Positions 24,225-32,934 are shown, numbered from the stretch's first letter. The stretch is DNA of 35,488 nt from Sedimenticola hydrogenitrophicus (GCF_025175675.1 NZ_JANIOA010000042.1:1-35488), one strand, 5' to 3'. Notes: generated from the sequence alone by a model not told the origin. Numbers and translations: made by a program.

Positions 24225-24777
24225 AGCGTCCTCGTACATTGGCAAGTAGTTTGATGCGGATCGGCTGCTGGAGCCAGATCTGCATGCCTTTGGCGTCGAT
24301 GCGGTCCTGGTTGCTGCGCGCGTGCACGTCAGCATCGGTCTCCACATAATTGTCCCGTGGCTGCACCCGCAGGTCACGGGTGCGAATATGCATGGGCCGT
24401 ACTCCGGGCGCCGCGGAACGGTCGATTTTAACCGCACCCTGCAAAAGAAGCACCTCCCCATCCCCGGAGAGCCAGCCGGTCTCCGAATTGACCCGCCAGG
24501 GTGGTCGGTCCAGGTCGTACAGGGTGAGGCGTGGCAATTTCAGTTCGGTACTGTCATCGTCCATATAATGGGTCATGCGTTCCGCAACCAGACGTTTCCC
24601 GGGCCTCCCCGAGAGCTCCATCAGGGTGGAGTCGACCCCCTCCAGGTAGTAATCGACGCGGTGCTCCCGGACATTGCGTGGCGGCGCATCCTGCGCGCTC
24701 TGCCGGGCCAACCAAAAGGTGCCGGCAACGAGCAGCAGCAGGAACGCGCCAATTACCAGATTTTTCTGTTCAATCAT
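24208..24777 (-). CDS. lptC: LPS export protein LptC
   Basis: LptC is a bitopic inner-membrane protein that receives lipopolysaccharide from LptB2FG and hands it to LptA. The 189-residue product has one N-terminal helix (VIGAFLLLLVAGTFWL, residues 8-23) and a periplasmic beta-jellyroll with DYYLEGVDSTLMELSGRPGKRLVAE, LPRLTLYD, WRVNSETGWLSGDGEVLLLQG and NYVETDADVHARS, all typical of LptC. Position between kdsC and lptA supports the call. Confidence 0.95.
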   Translation of the reverse strand: MIEQKNLVIGAFLLLLVAGTFWLARQSAQDAPPRNVREHRVDYYLEGVDSTLMELSGRPGKRLVAERMTHYMDDDSTELKLPRLTLYDLDRPPWRVNSETGWLSGDGEVLLLQGAVKIDRSAAPGVRPMHIRTRDLRVQPRDNYVETDADVHARSNQDRIDAKGMQIWLQQPIRIKLLANVRGRYEVNP

Positions 24778-24831
24778 GTGATTGGGTCTTCCATGCGCAA
24801 GCCCGGCGGGGGTCGGTTGGGGGCCGGCACA

Positions 24832-25365
24832 TCAGCGGAGGTATTTTTCGTAGGCCTGCTCCAGGGTGCCCTGGGCCTCCATCAGCAGCTCGCAAATCTC
24901 ACGTGCCGCGCCGCGACCGCCGCCGGCCCGGCTCTGCCAGTGGGCACGAGCCCTGACCAGGGGGTGGGCATCCTGCACGGTGATCGCCAGGCCGACCTGG
25001 CGCATGACGGGCAGGTCGACCACGTCGTCTCCGACATAGGCGATCTGTTCGTTGCGGAGGCCCAGTTTGTCCCGCAACTCCTCGAAGGCCGGGACCTTGT
25101 GGCGTTGGCCCTGGTAGACATGGCGGATACCCAGGCTCTCCATGCGGATGGCGACCACATTGGAGGTGCGTCCGGTGATGATGCCGATCTCGACGCCGCT
25201 CTTCTGCAGCAGCTTCATGCCGAGCCCGTCCCGGGAGTTGAATGCCTTGTACTCCTGCCCGTCATCCCCCAGGTAGAGGCTGCCGTCGGTCAGGACGCCG
25301 TCCACGTCAAAGATGATCAGGCGGATCTGTTTTGCCCGGTTCAAGGTCTCCTGCATCTTCTCCAT
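24832..25365 (-). CDS. kdsC: Kdo-8-phosphate phosphatase KdsC
   Basis: KdsC removes phosphate from 3-deoxy-D-manno-octulosonate 8-phosphate, the third step of Kdo synthesis for lipopolysaccharide. The 177-residue HAD-family enzyme has the catalytic motif FDVDGVLTDG (Asp20 nucleophile, Asp22 acid), GIITGRTS as motif II, and GDDVVDLPVM as the metal-binding motif. It has no cap domain, as expected for the C0 tetrameric type. The C-terminal tail (GGGRGAAREICELLM) matches the family. It follows kdsD after 36 bp. Confidence 0.96.
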   Translation of the reverse strand: MEKMQETLNRAKQIRLIIFDVDGVLTDGSLYLGDDGQEYKAFNSRDGLGMKLLQKSGVEIGIITGRTSNVVAIRMESLGIRHVYQGQRHKVPAFEELRDKLGLRNEQIAYVGDDVVDLPVMRQVGLAITVQDAHPLVRARAHWQSRAGGGRGAAREICELLMEAQGTLEQAYEKYLR

Positions 25366-25401
25366 CCTTTAAACTGCATGAGTGGATGAGTCCGACAGAC
25401 T

Positions 25402-26400
25402 CTAGACAATGCCGGCCAGCAGCAGGGTGTGCATATTCAGGGCGCCGATAGGCACCAGCCGCTCGTCCACCACAAACAGGGAGTTGATCTTCTTCTCCTG
25501 CATGATCTTCAGCACCTCCGCCGCCAGCATGTCGGCGGTGGCCGTGGTACTGCCGTGGGTCATCACCTCCGCCACCAGGCAGTTGCGTATATCGACCGGC
25601 CGGTCGAGGGTGCGGCGCAGGTCACCGTCGGTGTAGATCCCCTTGAGACGGCCCTGATCATCGATCACCGCCGTCATCCCCAGCCCCTTGTCGGTCATCT
25701 CCAGCAGAGCGTCTTTCAGGCTCGCCTGCTCGGATACCCGGGGGATCTGTTCACCGGTCACCATCACGTCACCGACCAGCAGCAGCAGCCGACGTCCCAG
25801 GCTGCCGCCGGGGTGGGAGCGGGCAAAGTCCTGCTCGGTGAAGCCCCGCGCCTCGAGCAGCGCGATGGCCAGGGCATCCCCCATGGCCAGGGTGGCGGTG
25901 GTACTGGAGGTGGGCGCCAGATTGAGCGGACAGGCCTCCTGTTTGACGCTGACGTCGAGATGCACATCGGCCTGGCACGCCAGGTTGGAGGCGGGATTCC
26001 CGGTCAGGGCGATCAGCGGCACACCCAGGCGCTTGATCAGCGGCAGGATGGTGAGCAGTTCGGTGGTCTCTCCCGAGTTGGAGAGCGCCAGTACCACGTC
26101 CTTGGCGGTGATCATTCCCAGATCGCCGTGGCTGGCCTCGCCGGGGTGTACGAAGAAGGCGGGGCTGCCGGTACTGGCCAGGGTGGCGGCGATTTTACTG
26201 CCGATGTGGCCCGATTTACCCATCCCGGTGACGATGATGCGGCCGTCACAGTGCAGCATGAAGCCGCAGGCATGGGCAAAATCGCCATTGATCCGGTCGG
26301 AAAGGGCCTGGATCGCGGCGGCCTCGTTATGAATGACGGCCAGACCCAGGGCCTGGAGTTTTTCAGCCTCTTCGGGCGAGGGTTTGCAGTTCTTGTTCAT
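25402..26400 (-). CDS. kdsD: Arabinose-5-phosphate isomerase KdsD
   Basis: KdsD interconverts ribulose-5-phosphate and arabinose-5-phosphate, the first committed step toward Kdo. The 332-residue protein has a SIS sugar-isomerase domain (about 45-180) with VTGMGKSGHIGSKIAAT, STGSPAFFVHPGEASHGDLG and LSNSGETTELL, then two CBS domains (about 205-332; VMVTGEQIPRV and INSLFVVDERLVPIG). The length and layout match E. coli KdsD. The start overlaps the yrbG stop as ATGA. Confidence 0.96.
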   Translation of the reverse strand: MNKNCKPSPEEAEKLQALGLAVIHNEAAAIQALSDRINGDFAHACGFMLHCDGRIIVTGMGKSGHIGSKIAATLASTGSPAFFVHPGEASHGDLGMITAKDVVLALSNSGETTELLTILPLIKRLGVPLIALTGNPASNLACQADVHLDVSVKQEACPLNLAPTSSTTATLAMGDALAIALLEARGFTEQDFARSHPGGSLGRRLLLLVGDVMVTGEQIPRVSEQASLKDALLEMTDKGLGMTAVIDDQGRLKGIYTDGDLRRTLDRPVDIRNCLVAEVMTHGSTTATADMLAAEVLKIMQEKKINSLFVVDERLVPIGALNMHTLLLAGIV

Positions 26401-27419
26401 GTGGGGTGTTGTTCTGTTGTCTGTTGGTATGCCGTGGGTGCGGAGACCGGGGCATCATCTGTGTGCATAAAGAGTACTCCCTGATAGGCGAGAAAGGCCA
26501 GTACCAGGAGTAATCCTTCGAAACGGTTGATCCGCCCGGCGCCGCCGAAGCCGTAGCTGATGACGAACAGGGCCAGGGTCAGGCCGATCATCATGGTCAT
26601 ATCCCGGCTCAGCACCAGCGGGTCGAACGGCCCGGGGGCGATCAGCCCCGGGACCGCCAACACCGCCAGCAGGTTGTACATATTGGAGCCGATGATATTG
26701 CCGATGGCGATATCGTGCTCATTCTTCACCGCGCTGGCGATACTGGCGGCCAGTTCCGGCAGGCTGGTGCCCAACGCCACGATGGTCAGGCCGATGATCA
26801 GGTCGCTGACGCCGAAGGTGGTGGCGATGTTGACGGCGCCCCAGACCAGGATACGGGAGCTGAACAGCAGCAGGGCCAGTCCCACACAGAAACTGAACAC
26901 CGCCTTGCCGGTGGTCATCTCCCCGGGCAACTCATCGAGGATTTCCGCGGTGATCGGGTCGCTGGCCAGACTGCGCATGCTGATCCGCACCATGGCGAAC
27001 AGCATCGCCACCAACCCCACCAGCAGCACCAGGCCGTCGCTTCTGCCCAGGTTGCCGTCCAGCATCAGCAACAGGGTGCCGAGACAGACCGCCAGCAGTA
27101 TCGGGTATTCGCGGCGCAGGGTCTCCGAGCGCACGTTCAGCGGCGCAATCAGCGCGGTGACACCCAGTATCAGGCCGATATTGGCGATGTTCGAGCCCAG
27201 TGCGTTGCCGATGGCCAGGCCGCTGTTATCCTGATATGCCGCCATGCCCGAGACCAGTATCTCGGGTGCCGAGGTGCCGAAGCCGACAATGGTCAGGCCG
27301 ATAATCATTGGCGGCAGTCCCAGATTGCTGGCGATGCCCGAGGCGCCGATGACAAAACGGTCGGCACCCCACACCAGAAGAGAAAACCCGGCAACGATGG
27401 CGATAATATCTAGCAGCAT
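26397..27419 (-). CDS. yrbG: YrbG-type calcium/sodium antiporter
   Basis: The 340-residue inner-membrane protein has about ten helices and the two inverted alpha-repeats of the CaCA cation exchanger family. The first repeat has IVGFGTSAPEILVSGMAA and GNALGSNIANIGLILG; the second has IVALGTSLPELAASIASA and GNIIGSNMYNLLAVL. The acidic residues in both repeats are the ion-binding sites. The exchanged ion in this organism is not certain. The gene precedes kdsD, as in E. coli. A small hairpin, CGCCGT/ACGGCG (27455-27471), lies in its leader region. Confidence 0.94.
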   Translation of the reverse strand: MLLDIIAIVAGFSLLVWGADRFVIGASGIASNLGLPPMIIGLTIVGFGTSAPEILVSGMAAYQDNSGLAIGNALGSNIANIGLILGVTALIAPLNVRSETLRREYPILLAVCLGTLLLMLDGNLGRSDGLVLLVGLVAMLFAMVRISMRSLASDPITAEILDELPGEMTTGKAVFSFCVGLALLLFSSRILVWGAVNIATTFGVSDLIIGLTIVALGTSLPELAASIASAVKNEHDIAIGNIIGSNMYNLLAVLAVPGLIAPGPFDPLVLSRDMTMMIGLTLALFVISYGFGGAGRINRFEGLLLVLAFLAYQGVLFMHTDDAPVSAPTAYQQTTEQHPT

Positions 27420-27549
27420 AGAGAGAATGAAGGGGGATGAGTCGGTTAATATTCCGCCGTCTTTTACGGCGCAGGCATTGTTTCAGACCTGGCGGGGATT
27501 GTCCAAGTTTGTTGCCGTCGGCATGGCGGGGGCGCAATCCGACGAGCCG

Positions 27550-27735
27550 TTATTCGGCCCGGTTACGGGTGGCGCCGCAACGGCTGCAGCGGTAGCGGTT
27601 GACCAGCCGCCCCTGCTTGACATCGAATGCCTGGGACTGATCAAGCACCCACTTGTGATGGCCGTGCCGGCACAGCGTGTTGCCCTTGTGACGTTCACCG
27701 GCGCTGGGCTTCTTGAACGGGAGTATGCGGCCCAT
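27550..27735 (-). CDS. Small zinc-ribbon-like protein of unknown function
   Basis: A 61-residue basic protein beginning MGRILPFKKPSAGERHKG. It has a Cys-x-His-x-His-His cluster (Cys22, His24, His26, His27 in LCRHGHHKW) and a C-terminal CSRCG knuckle (Cys50, Cys53). The layout suggests one zinc site. Many Arg and Lys residues might allow nucleic acid binding, but that is speculation. I do not know the family name. The ATG lies one base past the stop of the DUF4426 gene, so the two are surely cotranscribed, which supports that it is real. Confidence 0.75.
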   Translation of the reverse strand: MGRILPFKKPSAGERHKGNTLCRHGHHKWVLDQSQAFDVKQGRLVNRYRCSRCGATRNRAE

Positions 27736-27736
27736 T

Positions 27737-28183
27737 TCAGTCGATGTAAAAATCCTGGGTCAGGGTCGCTTCGATCTGACGGCTGGAGTCTTCCGGCGTC
27801 ACTTCAAGGATGAATTTCAGGGTTTCCTGATCGACAATGGGGAAGTCGCCGATGTAGTAAATGGCGCCGCTCTCGCGAATCTCCCGCAGCTCGATGCTGT
27901 GGCGTCTGCCGATCAGGTTCAGGGCATAGGCCGTCACCCTGGCTGTGACCGGCTGGCCGGTGGTTCCCGGGACATCCTTGATCACACTGATATTCAACAG
28001 TCCCCGGTATTTACTGCGCACAATCTGGTAACCGCTGGCGACTTCGGGGCTCAGTATCGCGGTCGGTATGGCGTTGTGGTGGATGGTGTACCCGTTGAAT
28101 CGGGTGCTGTTTTCGGCAACCGCCAGTGGGCTGGTCAACAACAGGAACAGGATAGTGCTGATGGTGGAAATCCGGACTTGCAT
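27737..28183 (-). CDS. DUF4426 periplasmic protein
   Basis: The 148-residue precursor has a signal peptide (MQVRISTISTILFLLLTSPLAVAE). The mature part shows STRFNGYTIHHNAIPTAILSPEVA, SKYRGLLNISVIKD, RVTAYALNLIGRRHSIELREI and YIGDFPIVDQETLKFILEV, the pattern of DUF4426 proteins, which are small beta-rich proteins of unknown role. I chose the ATG at 28183, which gives a standard signal peptide and has GAGAGG upstream; an in-frame start 24 bases earlier is less likely. In Pseudomonas-like genomes this gene lies after metX-metW in the proC region; here those two genes are absent. Confidence 0.88.
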   Translation of the reverse strand: MQVRISTISTILFLLLTSPLAVAENSTRFNGYTIHHNAIPTAILSPEVASGYQIVRSKYRGLLNISVIKDVPGTTGQPVTARVTAYALNLIGRRHSIELREIRESGAIYYIGDFPIVDQETLKFILEVTPEDSSRQIEATLTQDFYID

Positions 28184-28300
28184 GGTGCTGCCTCTCTTCT
28201 GGATCAACCGGTATCGGTCTGACGGATGATGTGTTCTTGCCCTAAGAATAGCCTTTAATTATCCTGATTACCCATCTAACCCAGCCTTGCCGCGAAAGGC

Positions 28301-30283
28301 TCAACTGGCGGTTTTTCTCGCCACCACCAGTTTGGGTTTCGGCCGGGCCTCGTCCACCAGCGGGTAGCTGGCATTCAGGGTGTGGTGGATATTGCGCAAG
28401 ATGGTCAGCTGCTTGGCCACCGCGTTGTGCTGCTGCTCCAGTTCGCTCAGGCGTGACTCCAGGGTGTCCCGAGAACGGCTGATCTTCTGCAGGTCCAGCA
28501 GCCGGCGTTCCATCTGCTCCTTGTGTTCGCGGATCTGGAAAGTGAGGGGTTCCAGTGCGGTGCTGAGCCAGGAGTCCACCTCCTGTCGGGCCTGGAAGAA
28601 GATATCCCGGGCCCGGCTTACCATGGCGACAAAGAAGCGCTTCACCACAAAGTGCTTTTCGGTCATGGCGGTCACCGGGCTCTTGCGGAAGATTTCCGCC
28701 TCCTGGTAGAGCATCTCCAGTTCCACCCGGTAGCGCATGATCGAGAACATCTTCGGTTGCACCACCGAGAAGCCGTGTTCGTTCTGAAAGCGCCGGTAGA
28801 TACTGCGGATCAGCTTGCGTGCCTGTTCGCTCTGCTCCACCACCAGCTGCATATTGCCGCGCATGTCGTCGAACAGGGAGCGCATGCTCGACTTCAGGCC
28901 GAGGGTGGTCCAGTTATCGGTCATGGTGTTGTGGGTGGCGGTGATGGAGCGCTCCAGTTTCTTCAGGTCCAGGGCTTCCCGCAGGCTGTTGGCCTGCTCT
29001 TTCAGGATCTTGCGGCTGGCCTGGAAGCTGCTGACGTTGCGCATGTAATCCGCCTGTTCGGTGCGGGTCTTGGTCATCATGTGCTCGATCATGTCCTGGC
29101 TCTTGCCGCTGAGCTGGCGCAGTTCATCCAGTTGCTTTTGGATGCCGTTCAGCTTGGTGGCGACGATGCCCTGGGTGTTCTCCACCATTTGGCTGATCTC
29201 GGCCGTGACCGTATCCTTGATGATCTCCTGGCGTGAGTCGAGGATGTCGTGGGAGAGATAGTGCTCCAGCTGCAGCAGGCGGCTCTGCTCCATCAGCTGG
29301 TGGTTGCCCTTGATCTTGCCCAGCAGACCCTTGTGGGCCGACACCGGAAAGATCGCCTGGCGGCCGACCCCCAGAATCTGGGCGGTGTGGTTACACTGGC
29401 GGTTGATGGCGTCGTTGATACTCGTCTCGTCCTGCAGTTCATCCCAGAGCGTATCGATCTTGTTCAATACCACGATCAGGCCGCGCCGGCGGCTGCGCTG
29501 AAAGCCCTTGATATGGTTCTGCCACATCTCCAGGTCGCTGCGGGTGACCCCGGCATCGGCGGCCAGTACGAACAGCACCGCCTGGGCCGAGGGAAGCATT
29601 TTCAGGGTCAGCTCGGGCTCGCTGCCGAGGGCGTTCAGGCCCGGGGTGTCGAGGATGGTCAGCCCCTGCTTCAGCAGGGGATGGGGGAAACTGATCATGG
29701 CGTGACGCCACTTGGGTATCTCGACAAAATCGGGTGGCCGGCTCTGGTTGGGGTGCTGCTGGGGGTCGTACATGCCCAGGCGCACCGCCTCCGCCAGGGT
29801 CACCTTGCGGGTCTTGATCACCTCCTGCAGGCACTCCTCGACCTGCTCCGCCGACTCCAGGTTCAGCGGGTAGGTCACCCAGAGGGCCGGCTTCCGCTTC
29901 AGGTCGCGGATGCTGGTATCCTGCAACCGGGTCTCGATCGGCAGCAGCCTGACGTAGGCTTGTCCCGCCTGCTGGTCATAGAACAGCTCGGTCGGGCACA
30001 TGGTGGTGCGGCCGGCGGTGGAGGGGAGCAGGCGGCGGCCGAAGTCGGAGAAGAAGATGGCGTTGATCAGCTCGGTCTTGCCGCGGGAGAACTCGGCCAC
30101 GAAGGCGATGGTCAGACGGTCGCTGTAGAGCGACGCGAGACATTCGCGGATGCGTTTTTCACTCTCGTCCGTGGCCAGGCGGTGCTTGCCGAGCCAGCTG
30201 TAGTAGAGCTTGACGGTACGGATAATGTCCGCCTTCCATTGCTCGTAGGCCTTCAGCTGTGATTCCAGTCGCGATCGCTCCAC
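28301..30283 (-). CDS. Dynamin-family GTPase
   Basis: A 660-residue large GTPase related to bacterial dynamin-like proteins. G1 is AEFSRGKT (63-70; Ala replaces the usual first Gly). The switch region contains STAGRTTMCPTEL (88-100). G3 is DTPG (212-215), and G4 is NKID (274-277). The C-terminal half is long and helical with likely coiled coils (about 360-420 and 600-645) but no clear membrane helix. Such proteins remodel or protect membranes; the role of this one is unknown. The GTG start at 30283 has AGGAG at ideal spacing, and a TATAAT -10 box lies upstream. Its position between yggU and the DUF4426 gene is unusual. Confidence 0.9.
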   Translation of the reverse strand: MERSRLESQLKAYEQWKADIIRTVKLYYSWLGKHRLATDESEKRIRECLASLYSDRLTIAFVAEFSRGKTELINAIFFSDFGRRLLPSTAGRTTMCPTELFYDQQAGQAYVRLLPIETRLQDTSIRDLKRKPALWVTYPLNLESAEQVEECLQEVIKTRKVTLAEAVRLGMYDPQQHPNQSRPPDFVEIPKWRHAMISFPHPLLKQGLTILDTPGLNALGSEPELTLKMLPSAQAVLFVLAADAGVTRSDLEMWQNHIKGFQRSRRRGLIVVLNKIDTLWDELQDETSINDAINRQCNHTAQILGVGRQAIFPVSAHKGLLGKIKGNHQLMEQSRLLQLEHYLSHDILDSRQEIIKDTVTAEISQMVENTQGIVATKLNGIQKQLDELRQLSGKSQDMIEHMMTKTRTEQADYMRNVSSFQASRKILKEQANSLREALDLKKLERSITATHNTMTDNWTTLGLKSSMRSLFDDMRGNMQLVVEQSEQARKLIRSIYRRFQNEHGFSVVQPKMFSIMRYRVELEMLYQEAEIFRKSPVTAMTEKHFVVKRFFVAMVSRARDIFFQARQEVDSWLSTALEPLTFQIREHKEQMERRLLDLQKISRSRDTLESRLSELEQQHNAVAKQLTILRNIHHTLNASYPLVDEARPKPKLVVARKTAS

Positions 30284-30333
30284 AGGATGCTCCTTCTGTT
30301 ACGTTGGTCGATCTTACCCCGGATGTTCGAGAA

Positions 30334-30360
30334 ATTATAGGCAGTTTGTCTGCTACTGCC
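30334..30360 (-). promoter_or_regulatory. Putative promoter of the dynamin-like gene with inverted repeat
   Basis: On the minus strand a perfect TATAAT (30334-30339) lies about 50 bases before the GTG start. Directly upstream, GGCAGT (30340-30345) and ACTGCC (30355-30360) form a 6-bp inverted repeat between the expected -10 and -35. The -35 match is poor, so an activator may bind there. The perfect palindrome CTTGAAATTTCAAG lies just beyond. Confidence 0.45.
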
Positions 30361-30390
30361 TTGAAATTTCAAGAAAACCAGGTGATTTTA

Positions 30391-30681
30391 TTATGCTTTT
30401 GTGAGGGAGATCGGGAATTTGCGCGGTCGCTGGATACGAAAGCCCTTGTTTTTGCAGCTGTCGCCGCTGACCAGGCTCACCTGGTCGCGGCCGACCCCGA
30501 AGGCCTTGGCCAGGAAACGGATCAGGTGTTCATTGGCCTTGCCCTCCACCGGTGGGGCGGTGATGCGCACCTTGTATTGCTCGCCGTAGGGGCCGACAAA
30601 CTGGTCTTTTCCGGCCCGGGGCTGGACCCGTAGCCAAAGCAGCAGGTCCTCCCCCTCCCAGCGGTACCAGTCAGCGCTCAA
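30391..30681 (-). CDS. yggU: YggU family protein (DUF167)
   Basis: The 96-residue protein has the family pattern LWLRVQPRAGKDQFVG, VRITAPPVEGKANEHLIRFLAKAFGV and VSLVSGDSCKNKGFRI. The fold is known from structural work, but the function is unknown. The start must be TTG at 30681 because an in-frame stop, the yggT stop itself, lies only six codons upstream and no ATG or GTG intervenes. This gives the gene close coupling to yggT. It is the last gene of the yggS-proC-yggT-yggU group. Confidence 0.9.
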   Translation of the reverse strand: MSADWYRWEGEDLLLWLRVQPRAGKDQFVGPYGEQYKVRITAPPVEGKANEHLIRFLAKAFGVGRDQVSLVSGDSCKNKGFRIQRPRKFPISLTKA

Positions 30682-30699
30682 CTTCCCGATGTTCCGCCG

Positions 30700-31278
30700 T
30701 CAGAGCAGCAGGCCGGCGGTGAGCATCTGCAGCGGCGGGATCAGCAGCATTTTCAGCAGCTGCAGCCCCACCAGCACCGCCATGGGCGAGAGGTCCAGGC
30801 CACCGATCGGTGGGATCAGACGCTGGGCCGGCCGCAGCAGCGGGGCGGTGACGCTGTGCAGCAGGTCGGTGAGGGGACTGTAGCTGTCCGGATTGACCCA
30901 GCTGAGGACCACCTGGATCAGGATGGCGAACAGGAAGAAGTTGATGACCAGACCGATCAGTTCGGGAATGGCGATGGCCATGGCGGCCAGGAGCTGGGGC
31001 GCCCGGGCGGAGACCAGCATGATCAGCACCAGCTCCAGGGTCTTGAGCAGGAACATCAGCACAATGGAGGCGATGTCGATGCCGCCCACTCCCGGGATGA
31101 CCCGGCGCAGCGGGCGCAACAGCGGGGTGGTCACCTTGACCGTGAACTGGGAGATCGGGTTGTAGAAGTTCGCCCGTACCAGTTGCAGGATAAAGCGCAG
31201 CATCACCACCAGGATCAGCAGGTCAAAGACGACCTGGATGAGGAACGCCAGTGGGTCGGTCAGGTAATTGCTCCCCAT
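30700..31278 (-). CDS. yggT: YggT family membrane protein
   Basis: The 192-residue inner-membrane protein is made of two YGGT repeats, each with a pair of hydrophobic helices. The repeats share FILQLVRANFYNPISQFTVK-like and VVLSWVNPDSYSPLTDLLHS-like segments, followed by PLLRPLRRVIP and PLLRPAQRLIP. The role is not firmly known; homologues are linked to osmotic tolerance and, in chloroplasts, nucleoid organisation. Its ATG overlaps the proC stop codon, showing tight coupling. Confidence 0.94.
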   Translation of the reverse strand: MGSNYLTDPLAFLIQVVFDLLILVVMLRFILQLVRANFYNPISQFTVKVTTPLLRPLRRVIPGVGGIDIASIVLMFLLKTLELVLIMLVSARAPQLLAAMAIAIPELIGLVINFFLFAILIQVVLSWVNPDSYSPLTDLLHSVTAPLLRPAQRLIPPIGGLDLSPMAVLVGLQLLKMLLIPPLQMLTAGLLL

Positions 31279-32114
31279 CAGTGGTTACCCAGCATCTCGG
31301 AGAGTTCCCGGGAGCGTTCACAGGCCCCGGTGACGGCCTTTTCGAACAACGTCCGGAGTTCGCCCTGTTCCAGGATCGACAGGGCGCGCTCGGTGGTGCC
31401 ACCGGGCGAGGTGACCTTCTGGCGCAGGGCGGCGGGGCCGTCGCTGCTCTCGATGGCCATGCGTGCGGCGCCGAGGGCGGTCTGGATGGTGAGCAGGCGG
31501 GCGGTATCGGCGGCCAGACCGTTGGCGATGGCGGCCGCCTCCAGCGCTTCCATGACCAGGAAAAAGTAAGCCGGGCCGCTGCCGGAGAGGGCGGTGACGA
31601 CGTCCATCAGCGCCTCGTCGTCGACCCAGCGGGTGAGGCCCACCGCGCGCAGGATCGACTCCGCCAGATCCCGCTGCGCCGCGGATACGCTGGCCCCGGC
31701 ATGCAGCACGGTGGCACCGGCCTGCAGCATCGCGGGGGTGTTGGGCATGCTGCGTACCAGGGTGATGTCGCCGCCCAGCCACGCCTGCAGGTCCGCCTCG
31801 CGGATACCGGCGGCGATCGAAACGACCAGGGGATGGCGCTGTTGCACGGCGGCCCTGATGTCCCCGCAGAGCCGTTCCAGGGCCTGCGGCTTGACCGCCA
31901 GCACCACCACGTCCGCCCGTCCGACGGCGTCGATGTTGTCGGTGGCCGACTGGATGCCGAAGCGTGCCGAGAGATCGGCCAGCTTGCCGCTGTCGGGGTC
32001 GCTGGCGACGATCTTTTTCGGTGCATAACCGTCCGCCACCAGGCCGCCGATCAGGCTGGAGGCCATATTACCGGCACCGATGAATGTGATTGTCTTGCTG
32101 CTCATGTCGCTCAT
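31278..32114 (-). CDS. proC: Pyrroline-5-carboxylate reductase
   Basis: ProC reduces pyrroline-5-carboxylate to proline with NAD(P)H in the cytoplasm. The 278-residue protein starts with the Rossmann loop FIGAGNMASSLIGG, has AVKPQ and SIAAGI in the nucleotide domain, RSMPNTPAML, and the C-terminal helical domain with DVVTALSGSGPAYFF and KVTSPGGTTERAL, which hold the substrate. Length and motifs are complete. No clear Shine-Dalgarno sequence is visible; Met4 is an alternative start. It lies 99 bp after yggS and overlaps yggT. Confidence 0.96.
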   Translation of the reverse strand: MSDMSSKTITFIGAGNMASSLIGGLVADGYAPKKIVASDPDSGKLADLSARFGIQSATDNIDAVGRADVVVLAVKPQALERLCGDIRAAVQQRHPLVVSIAAGIREADLQAWLGGDITLVRSMPNTPAMLQAGATVLHAGASVSAAQRDLAESILRAVGLTRWVDDEALMDVVTALSGSGPAYFFLVMEALEAAAIANGLAADTARLLTIQTALGAARMAIESSDGPAALRQKVTSPGGTTERALSILEQGELRTLFEKAVTGACERSRELSEMLGNH

Positions 32115-32213
32115 AGTGATTATTGGTAGTGGTTGATGGCAGCCCGGTTGGCTGAAGTTCCTATCCTAGCGCATTCGCATCGGCTGATGTATCCCTGATT
32201 AGATTTGGCTGGA

Positions 32214-32912
32214 TCAGGTTTGACCGGAATATTCTCTCGGACCGAAAATGGCGGTGCCGATGCGCACCAGGGTCGAGCCTTCGGCGATGGCCGCCTCCAG
32301 GTCGTCGGTCATGCCCATGGAGAGGCTGGTCAGCGGCAACCCGGCCGTGGCCAGTTCATCCCTAAGTTGCCGCAGCCGCAGGAACGGCCGGCGTTGCGCG
32401 TCCAGTTGTGCGGCGGGTGCCGGCAGGGTCATCAGGCCCTGCAATGCGAGCCGCGGATAGTCCGGCATCGCGTCGATCAGCCCGCGGACTTCACCCGGAG
32501 AGATCCCCGATTTGCTCTCTTCGTCATCGATCTTGATCTGCAGGCAGATCTTCAGCGGCGCCAGCCGGTCCGGCCGCTGGTCGTTGAGCCGGCGGATCTG
32601 GCGGAGACTGTCGATACTGTGAACCCAGTCGAAATTTTCCGCTATGGCGCGCGTCTTGTTTCCCTGTATCCTGCCAATGAAGTGCCACTCCAGGCCCAGT
32701 TCCCGGAGCTGTTCGATCTTATCGAGGGCCTCATGAATATAGCTTTCGCCAAAACAGTGCTGACCCGCCGCCACCGCTTGGCGGATATCCTCTGCTGGTC
32801 GGGTTTTGCTGACTGCCAGCAACTGCACGGAACCCGCCTCGCGCCGGTAGGTCTGTTCCGCCTGGCGGAGGCGCTGGCGGACGGCGTTGAGACGGGACTG
32901 GATGGCGGACAT
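32214..32912 (-). CDS. yggS: PLP homeostasis protein YggS (PLPBP)
   Basis: This pyridoxal-phosphate-binding protein, a single alanine-racemase-like barrel without known enzyme activity, keeps vitamin B6 and amino acid pools balanced. The 232-residue product has the PLP lysine Lys36 in LLAVSKTRP, then CFGESYIHEA, WHFIGRIQGNK, HSIDSL, KSGISP and the phosphate loop SMGMTDDLEAAI, ending VRIGTAIFGPREY. The conserved pairing with proC is seen here. The gene is divergent from pilT. Confidence 0.96.
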   Translation of the reverse strand: MSAIQSRLNAVRQRLRQAEQTYRREAGSVQLLAVSKTRPAEDIRQAVAAGQHCFGESYIHEALDKIEQLRELGLEWHFIGRIQGNKTRAIAENFDWVHSIDSLRQIRRLNDQRPDRLAPLKICLQIKIDDEESKSGISPGEVRGLIDAMPDYPRLALQGLMTLPAPAAQLDAQRRPFLRLRQLRDELATAGLPLTSLSMGMTDDLEAAIAEGSTLVRIGTAIFGPREYSGQT

Positions 32913-32934
32913 GATCTTGCTGGGCCTGTGTGTC

